Of a stretch of DNA of 64,000 bases, positions 1 through 8,650 are shown piece after piece. How positions within the stretch are numbered: position 1 is the first letter of the stretch; every line of letters begins with the position of its first letter. Location of the stretch: the NCBI RefSeq assembly GCF_017874035.1, contig NZ_JAGGKV010000001.1, forward strand, positions 434,001 to 498,000, written 5' to 3'. The position numbers and the translations under genes were made by a program. Below the pieces are notes generated by a model. That model did no database searches. It was not told the origin of the DNA and was given only the letters and a program-made list of their open reading frames with translations. Source of the stretch: Paenibacillus aceris (GTDB taxonomy: Bacteria > Bacillota > Bacilli > Paenibacillales > NBRC-103111).

Positions 1-2
1 TT

Positions 3-1247
3 GAGGTGGATGAACGAACCTTCCGTCAAGTGATGGATCCAGCCGTTGGGGAGGAGTCCTCGAACTCGGATAAACCCGAACAAAGGCTTGTCGCTGCATT
101 CAGCGGGCTAAGTCCTTTGATTGCCAAGGAGATCGTATATCGCAGCCGCCAAGGCGGGGGAAGCGAGGAAGCGACCGATTTGAAGGCTTTGTGGCAATCT
201 TTTGACAGCGTCATGACGGCTGCGCGTGAACATCGCGACGAGCCCGTCATTACTGAGCAGAAAAGTACCGGCAAATTTTTCTTTGCCATGACGCCGCTCA
301 CGCATATTGAGGGCGAGTCCACGGCATACATGGCGCCAAGCGCTTGCTTAGAGGCATTTTACGGGGACAAAGCAGAAAGAGATACGGTCAAGCAGCGCGT
401 GGCGGATTTGCTCCGTTTTTTGCATAATGAATCCAACAAAAATGTAAAAAAACTGGAAAAACTCCAAGGAACCGTCGATGACTCTAAGGACGCCGATAAA
501 CATCGGGTTCTGGGCGAGCTCCTGACCGCCTCCTTGCATGACATTAAAAAGGGAGATCGGGAGATTGAAACGATCAACTACTATGATGAAGATCAAGCCC
601 TGATCAAGATTCCTTTGGATCCGCTGCTGAGCCCGTCGGAAAATGCGCAGCGCTATTTTAAAAAATACACAAAAATGAAAAACAGCACGGCCATCGTTGA
701 GGAGCAAATTGAACAAACCCACCAGGAGATTGCGTATTTGAACTCCCTGCTGCAGCAGCTAAGTGTCGCTTCTTTAACAGATATCGAAGAAATCCGAGAT
801 GAGCTCATGGAACAGGGCTACATCCGCGACCGCAACAAAAAGCAGCGTAAAAAGAAGAAGAAAGATAAACCGGCTCTGGCCTGCTACATGTCCAGTGAGC
901 AAATTCCGATCTATGTCGGTAAAAACAATACACAGAATGAATTTTTAACGAACCGGCTTGCCGCTTCCTCCGATACATGGCTGCATACGAAGGATATTCC
1001 AGGCTCCCATGTTGTGATCCGGGGCGATAATTATTCCGAGACTACGCTGAGAGAGGCCGCTCAGCTAGCCGCCTATTTTAGTCAAGCCAAACACTCAAGC
1101 CAAGTCCCGGTTGACTACACAACGATCAAACATGTTCATAAACCAAATGGTTCCAAGCCCGGTTTTGTCATCTATGTCAATCAAAAAACGCTGTTCGTGA
1201 CGCCGGATGAACATGAAATCAAGCAGATGAAAGTAACTATAAAATAG
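3..1247 (+). CDS. rqcH: RqcH/Rqc2 (NFACT family) ribosome quality control factor, 3' part
   Basis: The reading frame is open to the left edge of the window, so this is the C-terminal part (about 415 residues) of a protein whose family is usually about 570-590 residues; the NFACT-N half is largely missing only because of the window edge. A long charged coiled-coil region is followed by a Lys-rich stretch and the NFACT-R domain, with the signature WLHTKDIPGSHVV near visible residues 325-340. In Bacilli, RqcH binds stalled 50S subunits carrying peptidyl-tRNA and recruits tRNA-Ala to add C-terminal alanine tails. Older annotations call it fibronectin-binding protein A. A strong terminator follows the stop codon. 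Confidence 0.93.
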   Translation, partial: EVDERTFRQVMDPAVGEESSNSDKPEQRLVAAFSGLSPLIAKEIVYRSRQGGGSEEATDLKALWQSFDSVMTAAREHRDEPVITEQKSTGKFFFAMTPLTHIEGESTAYMAPSACLEAFYGDKAERDTVKQRVADLLRFLHNESNKNVKKLEKLQGTVDDSKDADKHRVLGELLTASLHDIKKGDREIETINYYDEDQALIKIPLDPLLSPSENAQRYFKKYTKMKNSTAIVEEQIEQTHQEIAYLNSLLQQLSVASLTDIEEIRDELMEQGYIRDRNKKQRKKKKKDKPALACYMSSEQIPIYVGKNNTQNEFLTNRLAASSDTWLHTKDIPGSHVVIRGDNYSETTLREAAQLAAYFSQAKHSSQVPVDYTTIKHVHKPNGSKPGFVIYVNQKTLFVTPDEHEIKQMKVTIK

Positions 1248-1250
1248 AGA

Positions 1251-1288
1251 AAGAACCTAGCGCAGCTTTACTGCACTAGGTTCTTTTG
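1251..1288 (+). terminator. Terminator after rqcH
   Basis: The 10-base arms AAGAACCTAG and CTAGGTTCTT enclose a smaller GCAG/CTGC stem and are followed by T residues. The same outer arms recur in the terminator at 29464-29495. Confidence 0.85.
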
Positions 1289-1295
1289 CTTGTCC

Positions 1296-2177
1296 CTACT
1301 CGGATTCCAGTTTTTTAGTCAAATTTAGAAGATATGCTTTCACTTGGTTCTGCAAATCCGGGCGCTGCAGAGCAAGCTCGATGGTCGCTTCAATGTATCC
1401 CAGCTTGTCGCCAACGTCGTAGCGGTTCGCTTTCATCAAATAAGCAGCCATTTGCTGCTCTCTATTGAGAACACGGAGGGCATCCGTCAATTGAATTTCC
1501 CCGCCTCGTCCAGGCTCCTGCCGCTCCAAAATCCCAAATATTTCAGGCATGATGAGGTAACGGCCGATTACGGCTAAATTCGAAGGTGCTTGATCACGGT
1601 CAGGCTTCTCAACAAGATCTTCAATCAAGCGATAGCTGCCGAAGTTCATCGCCGGAGAAACGATCCCGTATTTACTCACATCTTCCCATGGCACTTCTTG
1701 TACAGCAATAACGGATGTTTCGGTCTGTTCGTAAATGTCCATCATTTGTTTAAGTCCTGGCCGAGAAGACTGGAGAATATCATCCCCCAACAGAACTGCA
1801 AACGGCTCATCTCCAATAAATTTGCGTGCGCACAAGATGGCATGTCCGAGCCCTAAAGGTTGCTTTTGCCGGATGTAATGGACATCGGCCAGGTTGGAAA
1901 CGGACTGCACAATGTTTAGCAATTGTGTGCTGCCTTTTTCCTCAAGCATCATTTCCAGCTCAACGGATTTGTCAAAATGATCCTCAATCGCACGCTTGTT
2001 GCGGCCGGTTACGATAATAATATCCTCAATCCCGGATTCAATCGCTTCTTCCACGATATATTGAATAGCAGGCTTATCCACGATCGGCAGCATCTCTTTC
2101 GGCTGCGCTTTGGTGGCTGGCAGGAATCGCGTCCCTAGTCCAGCTGCAGGAATAATGGCTTTGCGTATCTTCTTCAA
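1296..2177 (-). CDS. galU: UTP-glucose-1-phosphate uridylyltransferase
   Basis: This 293-residue nucleotidyltransferase makes UDP-glucose from UTP and glucose-1-phosphate, feeding cell-wall glycopolymers, glycolipids and exopolysaccharide. The N-terminus has the diagnostic PAAGLGTRFLPATKA nucleotide-binding loop followed by PKEMLPIVDKPAIQYI. Length and motifs match GalU/GtaB of Bacilli. The start codon overlaps the stop of the upstream PHP phosphoesterase gene by 4 bp (ATGA), so the two are probably translationally coupled in one transcript running leftward. There is no glycosyltransferase next to it, so its particular polysaccharide pathway cannot be read from context. The name galU is used rather than gtaB because the specific role is not visible here. 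Confidence 0.95.
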   Translation of the reverse strand: MKKIRKAIIPAAGLGTRFLPATKAQPKEMLPIVDKPAIQYIVEEAIESGIEDIIIVTGRNKRAIEDHFDKSVELEMMLEEKGSTQLLNIVQSVSNLADVHYIRQKQPLGLGHAILCARKFIGDEPFAVLLGDDILQSSRPGLKQMMDIYEQTETSVIAVQEVPWEDVSKYGIVSPAMNFGSYRLIEDLVEKPDRDQAPSNLAVIGRYLIMPEIFGILERQEPGRGGEIQLTDALRVLNREQQMAAYLMKANRYDVGDKLGYIEATIELALQRPDLQNQVKAYLLNLTKKLESE

Positions 2178-3031
2178 GGGCGCTGCTCCTTCGCTTTTTG
2201 TAGGCTTTGTAACACGTCGATTCCTATTCGTTTCGAACCGATAGGTGCGTGAAACACAACGCCCCCCCGTTCGCCATGGAAATCGGAACCTGCCGTGATA
2301 AGCAGTCCTGTACGCTGAGCGAGCTCAAGATATTTAGCCTCATCTTCCGGCGTGTGATCGGAATGGTAGACCTCAATGCCGTCTAACCCTTGCAGCGTAA
2401 TAGCCTCAACAAGCGCATCATCATGGTAAATGCCGGGATGAGCGAGCACGGCCTTTCCGCCTGCCTCATGAATCCATTGAATGGCCGTCTCTGGTTGAAT
2501 GCGAGGCGGGTTGGCATAAGCGGCAGCTCCCGTGCCCAGATACTTGTCAAATGCCTCGCTGATGGACGAGACGTAGCCTTTACTCAAGAGTACCGCAGCG
2601 ATATGAGGTCTTCCAACGGTGTCGCCTTTGCGTTTAATATTCGCGACTTCCTTCCGTACGTCATCCATCGTAATGTCCATACCGAGCTGCTGCAGTTTAT
2701 CAATGATCATGTCATTACGAGTATTTCGGGTGTCGCGTAGTAACGCCAATCTCTGCAGAAACTGCTCGTCATCAATTTGTATGTAATAACCCAGCACATG
2801 TATATCTTGTCCGCCAAGAACCGTTGAAATCTCAACCCCGGGCACGACTTCAATCCCGAGCTTGAGACCTTCCTCAAGCGCTTCAGCAACCCCTGAAACG
2901 GTATCATGATCCGTAATGGCAATAGCCCCTAGTCCTGCATCGTAGGCCATTTGAACGTTAGCAGCAGGCCGCTGCGTCCCATCTGAAGCTGTTGTATGTG
3001 TATGCAAATCCGCTTCCATTTTTGCTGTCAT
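2174..3031 (-). CDS. PHP-domain phosphoesterase (YciV/TrpH-like)
   Basis: This 285-residue protein carries the PHP metal-binding motif DLHTHTTASDG at its N-terminus, then AITDHDTVSG, and C-terminal metal ligands in HPGIYH and GSDFHGE. PHP proteins of this size include YciV/RNase AM, a 5'-3' exonuclease and 3',5'-nucleotide bisphosphate phosphatase. The three His/Asp clusters needed for a trinuclear metal site are all visible, so it should be an active hydrolase. It starts with ATG after the ribosome binding site GGGGGA and overlaps galU by 4 bp. The substrate cannot be told from the sequence. Confidence 0.88.
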   Translation of the reverse strand: MTAKMEADLHTHTTASDGTQRPAANVQMAYDAGLGAIAITDHDTVSGVAEALEEGLKLGIEVVPGVEISTVLGGQDIHVLGYYIQIDDEQFLQRLALLRDTRNTRNDMIIDKLQQLGMDITMDDVRKEVANIKRKGDTVGRPHIAAVLLSKGYVSSISEAFDKYLGTGAAAYANPPRIQPETAIQWIHEAGGKAVLAHPGIYHDDALVEAITLQGLDGIEVYHSDHTPEDEAKYLELAQRTGLLITAGSDFHGERGGVVFHAPIGSKRIGIDVLQSLQKAKEQRP

Positions 3032-3067
3032 TTCTGATCCCCCTTGTCTTCACTACAATCACTCTTT

Positions 3068-3979
3068 TCAAAGGAAACGGCTCAAATCTTCTTGCCGCAA
3101 GAATGTCATAAAGCTTACCGCGGAAATAGGAAGCAGCGTAGAATTCAAATAAATAGCATAGAAGCTGCGTTCAAACCTAATGTTCTCAATCGTCTTCACT
3201 TTAAACAGTCCTAACGTCACTTCATGCTTGACGGAAGACTGCGATAGGATGGATATGCCCAGCCCCGCTTCAACGGCCGATTTGATAGCACCTGTGCTGC
3301 CAAGCTCCATGACAATCTTCATAGAGGAACAATCCATGTTGCAGCGGGCAAACTCCTCTTCCATCACTCTTCTTGTCCCAGAGCCTTGCTCACGAAGAAC
3401 AAACGGATATTTCAGCACCTCTTCGAGCGTGACGACGTCCATGTCCGCCAGCGGATGATCGGCCGGGACAATAAGCTTAAGCTCGTCGCTTAGAATAGCT
3501 TCCGTATGAACATCCGGATGATGAATCGGCGCTTCGACTAATCCGAAGTTCAACTGATGGCCAAGAACCTCATCGAGAATCTGTGTTGTGTTCATCACCT
3601 TCATGGACACCGAAATGTTAGGGTAGTCCTTGCTAAATGGACCCAGAAGGCGTGGCAATATGTATTCACCCATCGTTAAGCTCGCACCCAGCTGCAGCCG
3701 TCCTTCAATCATTTTGGTGAATTTGGACATTGCAACATCCGTTTCACGGATAAGCTCTATGCTGTTCTTAGCAAACGGCATCAGTGCCCGTCCCGCTTCG
3801 GAGAGCTCAATCTTCTTCGTGCTGCGGTGAAATAGCTTCACGCCGAAATAATCCTCAAGGGATTGAACCTGCATCGTAACGGCTGGCTGCGTCATATGTA
3901 GGGCTCCTGCTGCATGTGAGAAGCTGCCTTTCTCCGCAACGGTATAAAAAATATGGAGTTGATGAAAATTAAGTGCCAT
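3068..3979 (-). CDS. LysR-family transcriptional regulator
   Basis: The protein (303 residues) begins MALNFHQLHIFYTVAEKG and has a typical LysR winged helix-turn-helix in the first 65 residues (SFSHAAGALHMTQPAVTMQV), followed by a periplasmic-binding-like effector domain. I place the start at 3979, preceded by GAGAGGCGGG; an in-frame extension upstream to 4033 has no family resemblance. The effector domain resembles CysL/CbbR-type regulators, but the ligand cannot be inferred. The downstream PHP-galU pair runs in the same direction after a short gap; no divergent target gene is obvious, since the next gene upstream is also leftward and ends in a terminator. Confidence 0.9.
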   Translation of the reverse strand: MALNFHQLHIFYTVAEKGSFSHAAGALHMTQPAVTMQVQSLEDYFGVKLFHRSTKKIELSEAGRALMPFAKNSIELIRETDVAMSKFTKMIEGRLQLGASLTMGEYILPRLLGPFSKDYPNISVSMKVMNTTQILDEVLGHQLNFGLVEAPIHHPDVHTEAILSDELKLIVPADHPLADMDVVTLEEVLKYPFVLREQGSGTRRVMEEEFARCNMDCSSMKIVMELGSTGAIKSAVEAGLGISILSQSSVKHEVTLGLFKVKTIENIRFERSFYAIYLNSTLLPISAVSFMTFLRQEDLSRFL

Positions 3980-4041
3980 GAAAACCCGCCTCTCTTTGCT
4001 ACCATTATATGAAATTGAACGCAGACAGTCCATTCAGACAT

Positions 4042-4075
4042 AAAAAAGAGCATGCCACGATGGACACGCTCTTTA
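4042..4075 (-). terminator. Terminator for the 145-residue gene
   Basis: On the minus strand, a hairpin with arms AAAGAGC and GCTCTTT is followed by a T run. It lies just after the stop at 4093 and separates that gene from the LysR gene. Confidence 0.75.
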
Positions 4076-4092
4076 CCTAGCCCATTATTCGG

Positions 4093-4530
4093 TTAGCGAC
4101 GCTTACGGCTGTTCTTGATCAACGTCATGCGCCGCGAGTGTCTAAGCCAAGAATAATATGATTTCAAATCGCGGAGTTCCATCGTTTCGGACATTCGCCC
4201 GAGGAAGGTGACGATGATCATTTTGTGCAGCGGATTGCCCACGAGATCGGTTTCATGCTCCAATTGAGAAAACTCGGCAACGACAACGAGGTCGTCATCG
4301 ATCAGATAGACGTCTTCTTCATTGCGATAATAAGGGACGATGCTATCATTTTTAAGCTTTTCCCATAGAAAAGCACAAATCTCTTCAAGTGAATTGTTTT
4401 CGCTGGAAACACGATCACTCCATCTCAGCTTAGCATGATTCGTGATCACGACATCCGCCACTTTCTTATCACCCAGCTGCACGAAGAATGGTTCATAAGT
4501 ACTCCATCTCCCCATTACCTTGTCTTTCAT
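4093..4530 (-). CDS. Conserved hypothetical protein, 145 residues
   Basis: I do not recognise this family with certainty. The protein is soluble, with no signal peptide or membrane segment. It has a mixed alpha/beta look: VADVVITNHAKLRWSDR near the N-terminus, a central acidic strand region (YLIDDDLVVVAEF), and a very basic C-terminus ending KNSRKRR. The NHAKLRWSDR stretch resembles small phage or plasmid proteins with a HARxRxxER-like motif, but this is weak. I chose the ATG at 4530, which has AAGGGG eight bases upstream; a GTG two codons earlier lies too close to that site. The gene is flanked by its own terminator and an AT-rich intergenic region, so it is probably monocistronic. Confidence 0.7.
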   Translation of the reverse strand: MKDKVMGRWSTYEPFFVQLGDKKVADVVITNHAKLRWSDRVSSENNSLEEICAFLWEKLKNDSIVPYYRNEEDVYLIDDDLVVVAEFSQLEHETDLVGNPLHKMIIVTFLGRMSETMELRDLKSYYSWLRHSRRMTLIKNSRKRR

Positions 4531-4699
4531 GATCACAACCCCTTTCCTACTAAAATGAGACCGTGTACCTATTCCATACTTGTATGTAAGTTATAGTTTA
4601 CTTGATTATAACTTTTTTTCCCATGGAAGAATATATAAAATTATTAATAAATATTTGTGAAATCTTGAAAAAATGCTTATTATCTAAAAATTCAAAAAA

Positions 4700-4724
4700 T
4701 AAAAAAAGCTTCTTGCGAAGCTTT
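4700..4724 (-). terminator. Terminator after ylbG
   Basis: The minus strand reads AAAGCTTC TTGC-type loop GAAGCTTTTTTT: a short perfect stem followed by a long T run. The region from 4537 to 4700 is AT-rich and I see no gene in it. Confidence 0.75.
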
Positions 4725-4741
4725 CGTTTTGCACTGCAGCC

Positions 4742-5005
4742 TCAAAGGGTGTAAAATCTAGTTTTGTCCGGCACATCACTACTGTATTCGGTTTTGATTT
4801 CGTTGCGGTAGGACTTCTCGACTTTTTTGACATACGGCAGCTTAAGTAAGCTGCGAGTCGTCTCCTCAACTTTATTGGCATGTATATAAAGAACTGCATA
4901 ATTCATTTTCTTGGATATGTAATGAAGTGATCCGAACCGTTCCAAATTTCTGGCGGCTTTGATATCGTTGACCCAAATGATTAACCCGCTGCGCTCAATC
5001 ATCAT
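4742..5005 (-). CDS. ylbG: YlbG family protein (DUF2129/UPF0298)
   Basis: The 87-residue protein matches YlbG of Bacillus closely: RSGLIIWVNDIKAARNLER, then a short Tyr-rich strand region (MNYAVLYIHANKVEET) and a C-terminal LPYVKKVEKS segment. The family is small, cytosolic and conserved in Firmicutes; its molecular role is not established. Two ATG codons are adjacent; the first (5005) has AGAGGT seven bases upstream. In Bacillus, ylbG follows ylbF directly. Here the two are still close and in the same order on the minus strand but are separated by a convergent asparaginase gene. Confidence 0.92.
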   Translation of the reverse strand: MMIERSGLIIWVNDIKAARNLERFGSLHYISKKMNYAVLYIHANKVEETTRSLLKLPYVKKVEKSYRNEIKTEYSSDVPDKTRFYTL

Positions 5006-5053
5006 GATTGCTACCTCTTTTCAATAATACTAGTTATGGAGTGATACCACTAC

Positions 5054-6058
5054 ATGAAGCCTTCTAACACCATTGTCCGCGTGTACCGCGGAAGCATAAC
5101 GGAAAGTATCCACCGCGTTCACCTTGCGGTTGTTAACACCCAAGGGGCGCTGTTGCACGGAGCAGGCGACCCGCAATTCCTTACCTTCGCCCGTTCGACG
5201 GCGAAGCTCATTCAAGCGCTGCCGGTAATTGAATCCGGCGCGGCTGATCATTTCGGCCTCGGAGATGCCGAAATTGCTTTGTGCTGCGCTTCCCACAATG
5301 GGGAAGCTGAGCACGTGAGCGCTGCCCGAGGCATTCTCGGCAAGCTCGGGTTCCATCATGAGCACCTGCAGTGCGGTGCGCATGAACCGTATCACGCGCC
5401 GACCGCGCAAGCGATGCGCGAAAGGGGTGAAGCGCCGACCACGCTGCACAACAACTGCTCGGGCAAGCATTCCGGCATGCTGGCGCTTTGTGCGCATCTC
5501 GGCGCGTCGCCAGATACGTACATGAGCCTTCAGCATCCTGTGCAGCAGCTCATGCTGGACGCGGTGTGCGCCATGTCCGACATCCCAAAATCGCAAATGG
5601 AACTCGGCATCGACGGCTGCGGAGTGCCTGTGTTCGGCATGCCGATTCCTCATTTGGCTCTTGCTTTCGCACGATTGGGAAGCCCGGAAGGACTCCCAAC
5701 GGTCCGTGCAAACGCTTGCCAGAGAATCGTCGCCGCGGTGCAAAAATATCCTCAATTCCTTGCAGGCAACGATCGCTTTGACACGCAATTAATCAAAGTG
5801 ACACAAGGCCGGATTATCGGCAAGATGGGAGCTGAAGGTATTTTCGCATTAACAGTCCCAGATAAGGGATTAGGCTTCGTACTGAAGATTGAAGACGGAA
5901 ATCAGCGAGCGCTGTATCCCGCTGTAATCGAAGCGCTGAAACAACTTAATCTGCTTACGGCAGCCGAAGTGGGCGAGCTTGCCGCTTTTCATACGCCAAC
6001 CGTTCATAACTGGCAAGGAACCGAGGTCGGAATCATCCGCCCCGATTTCCAGTTGTAG
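5054..6058 (+). CDS. Class 3 (R. etli ReAV-type) L-asparaginase
   Basis: The 334-residue protein belongs to the asparaginase II family unrelated to E. coli AnsA/AnsB. The residues known to be catalytic in Rhizobium etli ReAV can be read at the same positions: Ser48 and Lys51 (RSTAK), Ser80 (SHNGE), Cys135 and Lys138 (NNCSGKHSGM), and Cys189 (IDGCGVP), the last three forming the zinc site; a GKMGAEG lysine follows. It should hydrolyse L-asparagine to aspartate and ammonia in the cytoplasm. The gene is the only rightward gene between ylbG and ylbF, ends 6 bp from the ylbF stop, and has higher GC in its middle than its neighbours. Confidence 0.92.
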   Translation: MKPSNTIVRVYRGSITESIHRVHLAVVNTQGALLHGAGDPQFLTFARSTAKLIQALPVIESGAADHFGLGDAEIALCCASHNGEAEHVSAARGILGKLGFHHEHLQCGAHEPYHAPTAQAMRERGEAPTTLHNNCSGKHSGMLALCAHLGASPDTYMSLQHPVQQLMLDAVCAMSDIPKSQMELGIDGCGVPVFGMPIPHLALAFARLGSPEGLPTVRANACQRIVAAVQKYPQFLAGNDRFDTQLIKVTQGRIIGKMGAEGIFALTVPDKGLGFVLKIEDGNQRALYPAVIEALKQLNLLTAAEVGELAAFHTPTVHNWQGTEVGIIRPDFQL

Positions 6059-6064
6059 CATGAA

Positions 6065-6526
6065 TTAACCGCAATTGCCGCTGCAGCTCCCGCCGGAGGA
6101 ACATCCTTTACCGGTTGGGAGCGGGTTATTGCTTGGAACTTTAATAGATTCAGAAACAGCGTGAGCGATCGTTGTGGATACCGTGAATAGCAAGTCGTCC
6201 AACCGATCCTCCGCCTCTTTAAATTTGCGCACCGCCTCAACGCTATGCAGCTTGTCCTGAATGTCGTTCACTGCAGCCAGAGCTTCATGATAGCTTGGAT
6301 GATAGTGCCCAAAGCGCTCGCATTCCTCGAAAGCATCTTTCTTTCGGGCGAAGACGGCTTTCAGCTCTTTCACTTCCGCACTGTTCTCTACAGCGTTCTT
6401 CCAATATAAATAATCTGCCACTTCAGCAGAGGAATTAATCATGTCACCCATGTCATAGGCCTGCATAAGAACGGCCGACATATCAATCGTTTCTGCTTCC
6501 ATTGTCTGTAACATACCTATGTTCAA
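6065..6526 (-). CDS. ylbF: YlbF/RicF, Y-complex subunit
   Basis: The protein (up to 153 residues) is a helical YlbF-domain protein with the ERFGHYHPSYHEAL motif and a C-terminal Cys-rich tail CSSGGSCSGNCG. In Bacillus subtilis RicF (YlbF) joins RicA (YmcA) and RicT (YaaT) in a complex that binds iron-sulfur clusters and assists RNase Y in mRNA maturation, with effects on competence, biofilm formation and sporulation. The Cys-rich tail fits cluster ligation. The start is uncertain: a TTG at 6526 lies seven bases after AGAGG, and ATG codons follow at 6514 and 6502. Its usual neighbour ylbG lies about 1 kb downstream, beyond the convergent asparaginase gene. Confidence 0.9.
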   Translation of the reverse strand: MNIGMLQTMEAETIDMSAVLMQAYDMGDMINSSAEVADYLYWKNAVENSAEVKELKAVFARKKDAFEECERFGHYHPSYHEALAAVNDIQDKLHSVEAVRKFKEAEDRLDDLLFTVSTTIAHAVSESIKVPSNNPLPTGKGCSSGGSCSGNCG

Positions 6527-6598
6527 CTTCCTTCCTCTTAAAGAGTATTCAACATCTCTACTATACCACAGTTCCTCCAGAGTTTCTTCCTTTTCTCT

Positions 6599-8650
6599 TC
6601 AGACCGATTTGTAGACACCCTCGTCATTAATGCCCGGCAAAATGAGTTTCATTTCCTCCCAGTCCTCACCGGACAACGAAATCTCCTGATGCTCTTCCAA
6701 GCCTTCCAGGATCCAACCAGACCGTTCTTCCCGCAAATTTCGAGGAATAATAACGCGGCTCTGCCCTTCTTTGCGCAGCTGCAGGCAGCTTTTCCATTCA
6801 ATCGCCTTACGAATCATTTCTTTGCGCGTAGAGCCGTGATATGACCGGAAATCTTGAAGCCAGCTTATCGGAATAGTTCCCATATCCGGATACAAATCCC
6901 CCTGCTCAGGCAGCCCCGCATCCATCTCATAAAGCTGAATAGAATCCCTGGAATAACATAAGCCAGGTGTCTGATATTCCAAAGTGCTCCCGGAATTGGC
7001 AGCGGGATCAGGCACGTTTTTACGGCTGCTTTTGGGGCTATAGCCCATATTCTCTAAACACTTCGTAAGGGGAATCAGCTGAACTTTGGGTACGATAAAA
7101 TCCGCGTCGCCGACACGATCCCTAAGAAATGGCTGGCATTTTTCGTTTCTGAGCAAGGCGTCCGCAATTTCGCTGGATCGGCAGCGAAGCAGCGTTACCT
7201 CTTCAAAATGCACCTTTCCCGCCTGCTCTCCCCATTGACGCAAAGTCAGAATTACAGGCTCAGGAACGTCATAATACGCATTCTCTTGCAGCATCCGGAT
7301 GATCTCTTCACTACTATTCCCCGCTTCCCAGGCACGATAAAAGCTTTCTTTCGTTACGTGATAGGTGCGCACATGATCCGTCTGCTTAAGGTCAGCGAAT
7401 GAAGCGATGTCCCATTCCGTACGAAGCGCTGCATCCGGAAGCAAAAGTATTTCAAAATCAGGCTGCACATAAAGCGAAGGAACCTTTGCTTGCTGTTCCA
7501 TTGAGTTTGCGCGGCCCGCGCTGAGCTCGCTCTCCGAATATGTACCGTTTTCGCCTCGCGGTGAAACTAGCCACCGAAACCAGACGCCGCCATGTTCATC
7601 GGCGGCGAGCTCCGCAAACCGGAAAATTGACAGCGGGAGAATCCAGGCCGACAGCAATGACTCACGAAGCGACTCCGCTTCATTCACCTGACTTTTTAGA
7701 GAGCAGCATTCCAAAATCCCCTTCGTAATATCGTCTACCTGATACCACTGCCCCGTCTGAGCCCTCTCCGTCCACGCTAAGCCATGCTGAAGCCACACAG
7801 GTGCCGGAAGCAGCAGCTGACGCCAAACGCGGTATAACTGCCCCTGCTGCCAGTCGTAGGGACCTTGAAGCCACGACATCCAAGCTTCCTTGTTGAAGAT
7901 GAGCTCTTCGCCATTCCCCGAAAGGAAGCCCATCCGAATTGCCAATTCGAGCATGAATACAGTCCCGTCATCATATTGATCTCTGAAAGCATACGTAATC
8001 CCCGAGGAGCGCAGCAAATCCCCCGGCATTGAGAGGTGCTGGGTTAGCTTTGAGAGCTGCTTTTTATGTAAAGTCCCTTTATTCGTTAAAGGAAGTGAAG
8101 GCTGCTGCGAACATGCCACAAGAAAATGAAATAGCTGCTGTGCGAGACCTCTCGCATGAACCTGAGCGGTTTCCTGATCTGTGCCGTTCATGGCGGTAGC
8201 TCCAGCAGGCAGCAGTTCTAGCGAACTTTCCTTTTCAACGGCCGTCATTCGTGTAACGGAGGGGAAAAGAAGGGCTTGCCAGCTGTCAAAAGCATCCTCA
8301 GGCAGCACAAAAAGCTGCTCTCCCCATGCTTTTCGAAAAGCGGCAATAATGCCTGCCCTTCTAAGGCCTATGAGGCCTATAGCAACTTGTGCACCGGCCA
8401 TGCGAAGGCCTGCTTGCTTTTCAAGCGCATCGCTCGTGAACGATTCGCAGCCGAATGCAGAAAGAATAAGTCGAAGTGTATTTTTTTCATCAACAGACAG
8501 ATGAGATAGCAGTCTTATGAGATATTTTCGATTCGTCAGCAGATCAGGCAAGGAAACCCCCTCTTTGATATAAGGGGAGCACCAAGCTTGGTTAGAAATA
8601 AGCTTCTTTAAAGGTTCAGGCATTCTATTAATTACGTGTTCATACCTCAT
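6599..8650 (-). CDS. Helicase-associated protein, partner of XPB (Helicase_C_3-type domain)
   Basis: This 683-residue protein has no Walker motifs. Its N-terminal half looks like a series of winged-helix modules. From about residue 420 it carries the segment LYVQPDFEILLLPDAALR...FADLKQTDHVRTYHVT, clearly similar to the N-terminal domain of the next gene upstream, XPB (LIVQSDLSVLLE...FADLIKSPEHLHTYRIT). This corresponds to the XPB/Ssl2-like domain family often called helicase-associated. Start chosen at the ATG at 8650, after AAGGAG; it overlaps the XPB stop by 11 bp, so the two are translationally coupled. It probably works with XPB in DNA unwinding or repair, by analogy with the archaeal XPB-Bax1 pair, but no nuclease motif is visible. 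Confidence 0.8.
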   Translation of the reverse strand: MRYEHVINRMPEPLKKLISNQAWCSPYIKEGVSLPDLLTNRKYLIRLLSHLSVDEKNTLRLILSAFGCESFTSDALEKQAGLRMAGAQVAIGLIGLRRAGIIAAFRKAWGEQLFVLPEDAFDSWQALLFPSVTRMTAVEKESSLELLPAGATAMNGTDQETAQVHARGLAQQLFHFLVACSQQPSLPLTNKGTLHKKQLSKLTQHLSMPGDLLRSSGITYAFRDQYDDGTVFMLELAIRMGFLSGNGEELIFNKEAWMSWLQGPYDWQQGQLYRVWRQLLLPAPVWLQHGLAWTERAQTGQWYQVDDITKGILECCSLKSQVNEAESLRESLLSAWILPLSIFRFAELAADEHGGVWFRWLVSPRGENGTYSESELSAGRANSMEQQAKVPSLYVQPDFEILLLPDAALRTEWDIASFADLKQTDHVRTYHVTKESFYRAWEAGNSSEEIIRMLQENAYYDVPEPVILTLRQWGEQAGKVHFEEVTLLRCRSSEIADALLRNEKCQPFLRDRVGDADFIVPKVQLIPLTKCLENMGYSPKSSRKNVPDPAANSGSTLEYQTPGLCYSRDSIQLYEMDAGLPEQGDLYPDMGTIPISWLQDFRSYHGSTRKEMIRKAIEWKSCLQLRKEGQSRVIIPRNLREERSGWILEGLEEHQEISLSGEDWEEMKLILPGINDEGVYKSV

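Noticed and set aside
5030..5788. A 252-residue open frame antisense to the asparaginase gene
   Set aside because: The plus strand encodes a complete class 3 asparaginase; the antisense product is Arg/His-rich with no domain.
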